In this document: piece by piece, positions 58,638 to 64,000 of the stretch
How the letters are laid out: every line of letters starts with the position of its first letter
How positions within the stretch are numbered: the stretch's first letter is position 1
Assembly: GCF_014596945.1 (NCBI RefSeq)
Contig: NZ_JACVXB010000008.1
Coordinates: forward strand, 74,329-138,328
From: Aestuariibaculum sediminum
Lineage (GTDB): Bacteria; Bacteroidota; Bacteroidia; Flavobacteriales; Flavobacteriaceae
Direction of reading: 5' to 3'
Length of the DNA: 64,000 nt
Made by a program: the position numbers and the translations under genes
Notes under the pieces: generated by a model
Databases searched by the model: none
Seen by the model: only the letters and a program-made list of their open reading frames with translations
What the model was told of the DNA's origin: nothing

Positions 58638-60128
58638 ATGATTAAAAATATAAAATATAAATATTTAATTGCTTCACTTGTCGCTGTGTTAGGCGTGTCT
58701 TGTATGGACGATAAAGGGAATTACGATTATTCCGATATTAACGAAGTGCAGTTTGTTGGGGAAACCGATGATTTTAAAGTAACAAGATTTGAAAACCTTG
58801 TTATTACACCTGAATTAAATTTCACAAAAGATGAGTCGGCTTCTGGAAATTATGCCTACCGTTGGGAAGTTTTCGAAAATAGGTTGTCTGGAGGTACCGA
58901 ATTGGAATTGCTGTCTACTGAGAGAGATTTAGACGCTACTATTGCCTTAAAACCTGGAGGTTACTTTTTGTATTTAACGGTTACCGATTTGGAAACAGGA
59001 ATTGAATTTCAAAGGCAGTTTGACCTAGATGTTATTAACAGTACTTTTGAAGGCTGGTTAGTATTAAGTGAGGTCAATGGCGGGTCTCGCTTAGATATGG
59101 TGTCTAATTTAGAAACAGGATATACCGTACTAAACAATGTACTCGGGGGGTCCGGTTTAAATTTAGAAGGGGCTCCAGATTTTCTTTACACTTACGCTTA
59201 CAATAGTACGATGTATGGTGTTTATGTATCTACTGAAGGAAACGGAACAACAAAAATTGATCCAGATACCTTCGATTGGGTAGAGCCTTATGGTATAGGT
59301 TACGAGTTTATACCTCAAAAAGCTTCTAATTTTAAGGTGGACAACTTATTATCAAATTCAGGGTGGTCTAGTTATGCAGTGGCTAACGGTGATGCGTATT
59401 TTTATTATTCTGTGCAACGAATTAGTTACGGCGCTCCAATTAATAGGATAAGTAACGAAACATTTAGCGTGTCACCTATGGTGGCCAGAGGGACGCCTGG
59501 TAGCTATATGATTTTTTACGATACTACAAATAAGCGTTTTGTAAGAAGTAGAAGAGGGGTGTTTTCTGTAATGCCTGAGGCAGCTTCAACATTATTCGAT
59601 TATAATAATGTAGGCATGGATTTAGTATATATGGAAGGTAATGAATACAACAGTAGTAATGGTGCTGCAACCTTTGCTGTTTTACAAGACCCGACTAATT
59701 CTAAATACTATTTTACCTATTTTAATTCTTCTAATAATGCTCAGTTACATTATGGTGAAATGGTTGGTGCTACCGATATCAATTTGGCAACACAATTCGC
59801 TGTGAGTCCTGAATATGGCTATTTGTTTTATGTGGTAGGAAATAAAGTGTATCAATACGATTTTTCAATTGGTAAAACAACTCTTGTTTTAGATAATGGT
59901 AATAAAGAGATATCTTTTATTAAATTCCATGACTTTTGGGCTAACACCAAGTATGAAGCATTTAGTAAGCTACTTATTGTGGGAAGCTATGATTCTGCAG
60001 GAGCCGAAGGCGAAAATGGAACTTTAGATTTTTATTCTATTTTACCCTTAAATGCTGGGCTTGATTTGCAAACTTCGTATTCTGGATTTGGAAAAATAAA
60101 GAGCGTCACATATAGAGAACGGTCTTAA
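58638..60128 (+). CDS. PKD-like family lipoprotein
   Basis: 496 aa. The lipobox ends at Cys22 (VLGVSC), followed by MDDKGNYDYSDINEV, the typical opening of the family. An Ig/PKD-like domain lies around 50-135 (YAYRWEVFENRLSGG, GYFLYLTVTDLETGIEFQRQ). The C-terminal ~330 residues look like a beta-propeller of kelch/WD type (GWLVLSEVNGGSRLDMVSNL and later YYFTYFNSSNNAQLHYGEM). It is usual next to DUF4843 proteins in the same kind of SusCD locus and is probably a surface accessory protein. A hairpin follows it. Confidence 0.82.
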   Translation: MIKNIKYKYLIASLVAVLGVSCMDDKGNYDYSDINEVQFVGETDDFKVTRFENLVITPELNFTKDESASGNYAYRWEVFENRLSGGTELELLSTERDLDATIALKPGGYFLYLTVTDLETGIEFQRQFDLDVINSTFEGWLVLSEVNGGSRLDMVSNLETGYTVLNNVLGGSGLNLEGAPDFLYTYAYNSTMYGVYVSTEGNGTTKIDPDTFDWVEPYGIGYEFIPQKASNFKVDNLLSNSGWSSYAVANGDAYFYYSVQRISYGAPINRISNETFSVSPMVARGTPGSYMIFYDTTNKRFVRSRRGVFSVMPEAASTLFDYNNVGMDLVYMEGNEYNSSNGAATFAVLQDPTNSKYYFTYFNSSNNAQLHYGEMVGATDINLATQFAVSPEYGYLFYVVGNKVYQYDFSIGKTTLVLDNGNKEISFIKFHDFWANTKYEAFSKLLIVGSYDSAGAEGENGTLDFYSILPLNAGLDLQTSYSGFGKIKSVTYRERS

Positions 60129-60151
60129 ATTAATTCCTTTTAAGGATTAGA

Positions 60152-60191
60152 AATTTTAAAGGGTTGGTTTTATAATCAGCCCTTTAAAATT
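60152..60191 (+). terminator. Hairpin between the PKD-like and thioredoxin genes
   Basis: A 14-bp stem with one G-U pair (about 60152-60165 with 60177-60190) and a 10-nt loop. The right side ends in AAAATT, not a clean T-run, so it may attenuate or mark RNA processing rather than stop all transcription into the thioredoxin genes. Confidence 0.5.
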
Positions 60192-60242
60192 AATAGTACG
60201 AATATTAGTTGCTATAGATTATATAATAACATAAACATAATA

Positions 60243-61085
60243 ATGAAACATATTTTAACAAGTTTTCTATTGTTTGCTGGTGTACTTACATCTTTATCAG
60301 GTGTTGCTCAAACAAAATTTCTAAATACTTCTTGGGACGAGGTTAAAAAAACGGCACAAAAAGAAAACAAATTAATTTTTGTCGATTTGTATTTTACGGG
60401 TTGTTTTCCTTGCGCGCAAATGGATAAAATGGTATTCCCTGACCCAAAAGTTTCTAAAATATTAAACGATTCTTATGTGTCCTTTAAATCCGATATTTTT
60501 AAAGAAGAAATAGGGAAAAAACTCGCTCGAAAATACGGGGTAACTGGTTTTCCTTCATTTATAATTTTAGATCAAAAAGGAAGAACTATAGAGGTGGTTT
60601 CTGGCTTTCATGCAATAGATGAATTTGTTGAACTGTTAGAGTTAACCAAAACAAAAGCTGCCAAGCGGGAGTTTAAATCGTATTCAAAGGATTTAGAGGG
60701 TGATTATCCTGAGTTTTACAATGATGCGTACCTTAATAATAATCGCAAGATGAGTTTCGAAATTGTTGATAGCTACTTGAAAACTCAAAAAGATCTGAGT
60801 GACGAAATACCTTTTGTAGTAATAAAAGGTTTAAGAGTAGGAGGAGTTTATGCCGATTATGTTATTAAAAACGCTAAAGAGTTATCAGGTAAATATGGTA
60901 AAATGCCTGTCCGTAATTATTTGGCTTCAATAGTAAATATACGAGCGAAACAATTTTCTGCAGAGGATAATAGAACAGCTTTCAATAAACTTTTAGAGCA
61001 GGTAAAACAAATGTTTAACCATGAAGAATGGAGTCGATTTATGCCGGGCTTTGAAAAGACCTATAAAAAATATGCAGAGCAATAA
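60243..61085 (+). CDS. Exported thioredoxin-fold protein
   Basis: 280 aa with signal peptide (about 1-22, ending GVAQT). The thioredoxin-like domain (about 25-130) has the CxxC site FTGCFPCAQM (Cys54, Cys57), and the cis-Pro region GVTGFPSFIILDQKGR. The C-terminal ~150 residues are helical and not recognised. The short active-site loop CFPC is unlike thioredoxin's CGPC and suggests a reductase or isomerase in the periplasm. It starts 114 bp after the PKD-like gene, after a hairpin, and 17 bp before the TlpA-like gene. Confidence 0.87.
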   Translation: MKHILTSFLLFAGVLTSLSGVAQTKFLNTSWDEVKKTAQKENKLIFVDLYFTGCFPCAQMDKMVFPDPKVSKILNDSYVSFKSDIFKEEIGKKLARKYGVTGFPSFIILDQKGRTIEVVSGFHAIDEFVELLELTKTKAAKREFKSYSKDLEGDYPEFYNDAYLNNNRKMSFEIVDSYLKTQKDLSDEIPFVVIKGLRVGGVYADYVIKNAKELSGKYGKMPVRNYLASIVNIRAKQFSAEDNRTAFNKLLEQVKQMFNHEEWSRFMPGFEKTYKKYAEQ

Positions 61086-61102
61086 AAGCTCATTTTTTAA
61101 TA

Positions 61103-62167
61103 ATGATTAAAATTTTGGAAATGAATATAGTTAGAACCTTTTTCTTAACCTTAGTTACCGGTTTACTGTGGGCTTGTAATACTAAGGAACCGCATCCTGG
61201 ATATGTTGAGATATCTGGACAAATATTAAATTCAAAATCTAAATCTTTTAAGGTGTGTTCTATGGGTGGAGACGCTAAAGATATTTCGATTTTGGACGAT
61301 GGAACATTTATAGATAGTTTTAAAGTTTCGCCGCAGCGCTATAAACTTCAGTTGTTTTTTGAAGATGGTAAATTCATGACTGGTTTGTATGCTCAAAATG
61401 GGTCTGATATCAAACTTAATGTCAATGTAAACAAGTTTTCAGAAACTATAAGGTTTAGTGATGATTTTGCTGATTATAATAACTATTTGAGTGACAAAGC
61501 CAATATTATGCAGAGTGATATTGGGTTTAATAAAAAAATATGGTACCGCTACAATCTTGAAGATTTTAATGGACAAGTGAATACTTTGGAGACGGCATTA
61601 AAAAATGCGTTACATTCATATAAGAATATTTCTGAAGAACATATTGAATCGGAGGAAAAGTATATTAATCGTATACTGGAAAATATAACATCTAAATACG
61701 ATGAGGAACATAGTTACGCGGCCAAGTTAAGTAAGGGAAGTAAGTCTCCAGAATTCAATAGCTACGAGAATTTTGATGGAACTAAAACCTCTTTGTCTGA
61801 TTTTAAAGGTAAATATGTCTTTATTGATGTTTGGGCAACTTGGTGCTCACCATGTAAAGCACAGATTCCCTATTTAGAAGAGCTTGAAAAGGAATATAAA
61901 AATGAAAATATAGTCTTTGTAAGCATGTCGGTTGATAAACCATCTGATCGAGATAAATGGAAAAAGATGGTTGCCGATAAGAACCTGTCTGGTGTTCAAA
62001 TTTTAGCGCCAAGTGCTTTCGAATCAGAGTTTGCTCAGGCTTACAATATTAATTCAATACCAAGGTTTATATTAATTAATCCTGATGGCGTGATTGTTGA
62101 TTTCGATGCACCTCGACCATCAAATAACGAAGCAATCCATAAATTATTATCGAATGTAAAGTCCTAA
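61103..62167 (+). CDS. TlpA-like thioredoxin-family lipoprotein
   Basis: 354 aa. The lipobox ends at Cys25 (GLLWAC). An N-terminal beta-domain of the DUF4369 kind (about 30-115, PGYVEISGQILNSKSKSFKV) and a helical middle precede the TlpA/ResA-like thioredoxin domain from ~210. That domain carries KGSKSPEF, the CxxC site WATWCSPCKA (Cys248, Cys251) and the cis-Pro loop INSIPRFILINPDG. An in-frame ATG at 61121 is an alternative start that still keeps the lipobox. It would reduce disulfides at the periplasmic side. It lies just after the thioredoxin gene and ends in a strong terminator. Confidence 0.9.
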   Translation: MIKILEMNIVRTFFLTLVTGLLWACNTKEPHPGYVEISGQILNSKSKSFKVCSMGGDAKDISILDDGTFIDSFKVSPQRYKLQLFFEDGKFMTGLYAQNGSDIKLNVNVNKFSETIRFSDDFADYNNYLSDKANIMQSDIGFNKKIWYRYNLEDFNGQVNTLETALKNALHSYKNISEEHIESEEKYINRILENITSKYDEEHSYAAKLSKGSKSPEFNSYENFDGTKTSLSDFKGKYVFIDVWATWCSPCKAQIPYLEELEKEYKNENIVFVSMSVDKPSDRDKWKKMVADKNLSGVQILAPSAFESEFAQAYNINSIPRFILINPDGVIVDFDAPRPSNNEAIHKLLSNVKS

Positions 62168-62189
62168 AACGTGTTAATCAATTGTAAAA

Positions 62190-62223
62190 AAAAAGGGTGT
62201 TTCAATTTTGAAATGCCCTTTTT
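62190..62223 (+). terminator. Intrinsic terminator after the TlpA-like gene
   Basis: A 15-bp stem with two wobble pairs (62190-62204 with 62209-62223), a 4-nt loop and a T-run within the right arm. It ends the SusCD-thioredoxin operon. Confidence 0.85.
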
Positions 62224-62592
62224 GCTTTCTCAAATTTGTTTTTTTCATTTTAATAATCGGATTTGTCGCTACTAATTTGTCAACAAAACAGGTGTTAAAT
62301 TCAATATTTTTAAATTTTAACATATTCTTAATAGGGGTAAAGTACAAAAAAAGAGTCCTATAAGTGTTAGTGATTTATTTGCTAACTGAAAATTAGGAGT
62401 TAAAGTAAGTAAAACATTGATTTTATATGCAAAATTAAGGTAAAGTGCTGGTAATTATAAAATTAACAAAATATTAACAGCGCGCTTTTCAGTTTTTGCG
62501 TCTTTAATCAAGTAGATGTCAATAAAAAGGACATTTATTATTTCATATTTTAAGTTTGTTTGAGTTAGTCATTAAACAAGTTACTTGAGATG
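62224..62592. other. Non-coding stretch with possible small-RNA transcription unit
   Basis: No reading frame of note is seen in this 370-bp AT-rich stretch. A TAAGTTTG at 62551-62558 matches the Bacteroidota -7 consensus, without a good -33 box, and it is followed about 40 bp later by a strong terminator. A short RNA of roughly 50-60 nt could be made. Nothing else was recognised. Confidence 0.3.
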
Positions 62593-62620
62593 AAGAGGAC
62601 TGGTTCATCAGTCCTCTTTT
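62593..62620 (+). terminator. Strong terminator with no gene in front of it
   Basis: A 9-bp perfect stem (62593-62601 with 62610-62618), extended by one G-C pair at the loop, is followed by TTTT. The nearest upstream gene already has its own terminator at 62190-62223. Confidence 0.75.
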
Positions 62621-62825
62621 ATTAAAACTATCTTAAAATTAATATGAGATAATAATCAAAGTTTTAGTTTTGGCTAGTTTAAAATTATAAGGTAAAATAC
62701 TGAAGTTACTTTCAATATCCTTCTAAATTGTTTTGATTTTGTCTTATTTAAAGTTAAAAAGTGGCTTTATTAAGATAGAATGTTATTAATAAATAAGAAT
62801 TAACTAATTATAAACACAAAATTTA

Positions 62826-64000
62826 ATGAAAACAGTTTTATCGTACGTTCTATTAGTAGCTTCTGTTTTTTGTGTGTCTGCACAAGATTTAACTCAGCCC
62901 TTACCAGTAGATCAGAGTTTTAAAAAAGGGGTGTTACCAAATGGGATGACCTATTACATTAAAAGTACCGACGTAGTAAAAGATGCTGCGAGTTATTACA
63001 TTATTCAAAATGTAGGTTCAATTTTAGAGCATGAAAATCAACGTGGTTTAGCTCACTTTTTAGAGCATATGGCTTTTAATGGAACAGAAAACTTTCCTGG
63101 AAAAGGTATTTTAAATACGCTTCAAGAGCATGGAGCTGTTTTTGGAAAAGATATTAATGCGTACACATCGTTTGATGAGACTGTATATAATTTAAGTAAT
63201 ATACCTACTAAAGATGGTTTGGTAGATACGTGTCTTACTGTTCTTCAAGATTGGTCTAATTACCTTTTACTTACCGAGGAGGAAATCGATGCAGAGCGCG
63301 GAGTAATTAAAGAAGAGTGGCGTACACGTCAAAATGGTAGAGCTAGGTTGTATGAAATTTCTATGCCAATTACCTACAATAAATCGAAATATGCAGAAAG
63401 AATGCCAATCGGACTTATGTCGGTGGTAGAAGGTTTTGATTATAAAGCATTACGCGATTTTTATCATGATTGGTACAGAACCGATTTACAGGCTATTGCT
63501 GTAATTGGTGATGTTAATGTAGAAGAAGTTGAGAAAAAAATAATTGAAAGATTCTCAAAAATTCCAGCTGTCGAAAATCCAAAGGAGCGTTACACAGTGA
63601 ATATCCCTGATAATAAAGGAATGTTATATAGCTTAGGTATGGATCCGGAAGTGTCTTCGGCTAGTATCAGCTTTGGAATTCGTCATAAAAAATCGTTAGA
63701 AGATGAAACGGTAGCTGATTTGAAAAAATCACTTTTAGAAGGAATTGCTATGAGTGCGCTATCGTCTAGAATTAGAGAAAAGTCGCAACAACCCGAAGCT
63801 TCGTTTTTAGGAGCTAGTGCTGGTTACTACAGTTTATCTCGTACTTCAAAAGTATTTAATGTAGAGGTTACTCCTAAACCCAATCAGCAGCAAGAGGCCT
63901 TTAAAGAAGTATTAACAGAGGTTATTCGTGCCGTTAAGTTTGGGTATACACCTTCTGAGGTTAACAGAATCATTACAAATTTTAATAGCTCTTATCAAAA
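62826..64000 (+). CDS. M16 family zinc protease (insulinase/pitrilysin type), 3' end outside window
   Basis: The frame opens at ATG 62826 and runs to the window edge (391 codons seen; family members of this type exceed 900 aa). Signal peptide about 1-20 (ending CVSAQD). The inverted zinc motif HFLEH lies at residues 77-81 in GLAHFLEHMAFNGTENFPG, with the downstream Glu in ERGVIKEEW. The second domain begins near KALRDFYHDWYRTDLQ. It should degrade peptides in the periplasm. It lies 660 bp after the TlpA-like gene, beyond two terminators, so it has its own promoter; its placement still suits a peptide-uptake locus. Confidence 0.92.
   Translation, partial: MKTVLSYVLLVASVFCVSAQDLTQPLPVDQSFKKGVLPNGMTYYIKSTDVVKDAASYYIIQNVGSILEHENQRGLAHFLEHMAFNGTENFPGKGILNTLQEHGAVFGKDINAYTSFDETVYNLSNIPTKDGLVDTCLTVLQDWSNYLLLTEEEIDAERGVIKEEWRTRQNGRARLYEISMPITYNKSKYAERMPIGLMSVVEGFDYKALRDFYHDWYRTDLQAIAVIGDVNVEEVEKKIIERFSKIPAVENPKERYTVNIPDNKGMLYSLGMDPEVSSASISFGIRHKKSLEDETVADLKKSLLEGIAMSALSSRIREKSQQPEASFLGASAGYYSLSRTSKVFNVEVTPKPNQQQEAFKEVLTEVIRAVKFGYTPSEVNRIITNFNSSYQ

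Overview
The window is AT-rich DNA from a Bacteroidota bacterium, most likely a marine or aquatic member of the Flavobacteriaceae. The evidence is two SusC/SusD outer-membrane pairs, a type IX secretion C-terminal domain on an amylase, many SPII lipoproteins with a short hydrophobic stretch ending in Cys, VCBS/ASPIC proteins, FecI/FecR-type regulation, and promoter boxes of the Bacteroidota -33/-7 type (TTTG ... TAnnTTTG). No rRNA, tRNA, CRISPR array, phage gene or transposase was seen.

Layout. (1) 1-7875, plus strand: a compact run of exported proteins. It has two FG-GAP/VCBS-ASPIC proteins (the first cut by the window edge), a YyaL/DUF255 thioredoxin-fold lipoprotein, and a vanadium-haloperoxidase/PAP2-type lipoprotein that overlaps the gene before it. 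(2) 7960-28521: a complete alpha-glucan (starch/maltodextrin) utilisation locus. The minus-strand arm is susC, susD, a SusE/F-like binding lipoprotein and a T9SS-secreted GH13 amylase. The plus-strand arm is a LacI-type regulator, an SLC45/GPH-like sugar permease, beta-phosphoglucomutase, GH65 maltose phosphorylase, two periplasmic GH13 lipoproteins and a GH97 (SusB-like) glucosidase. Inferred flow: surface cleavage by the secreted amylase, capture and import by SusCDE, periplasmic trimming by GH13/GH97, maltose uptake by the permease, phosphorolysis by GH65 to glucose plus beta-glucose-1-phosphate, and conversion to glucose-6-phosphate by PgmB. Two LacI-type operators 41 bp apart lie in the divergent control region.

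(3) 28704-31453: an ATP-cone/PD-(D/E)XK nuclease-like protein, a beta-CASP metallo-beta-lactamase protein and a small helical protein; then DinB on the other strand. (4) 32305-43858: a copper/silver resistance island. It holds an HYC_CC_PP protein, a CusA-type RND pump, a TolC-type channel, a small AraC regulator with its own HMA-like metal site, a CopA ATPase with three N-terminal metal-binding modules, a PepSY protein, a CusB-type adaptor and an HMA lipoprotein. (5) 44019-46357: a zinc-type MDR dehydrogenase and a GH27 alpha-galactosidase, convergent around a perfect hairpin terminator. (6) 46517-48458, minus strand: a decayed DUF3604 - peptidyl-prolyl isomerase - HupE/UreJ operon with many stops, frameshifts and deletions. 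(7) 48492-50839: three exported proteins of little-known function (DUF6515-like, DUF2092-like, DUF2541-like).

(8) 50956-64000: a divergently arranged FecI-type sigma factor and FecR anti-sigma. These are followed by an STN-containing SusC, SusD, DUF4843 and PKD-like lipoproteins, two thioredoxin-fold proteins and the start of an M16 zinc protease. The thiol and protease genes and the lack of any glycoside hydrolase suggest uptake of peptides or proteins, perhaps with disulfides, rather than a glycan. Between the last two genes lies a 650-bp non-coding stretch with two strong hairpin terminators, one of which has no ORF in front of it.
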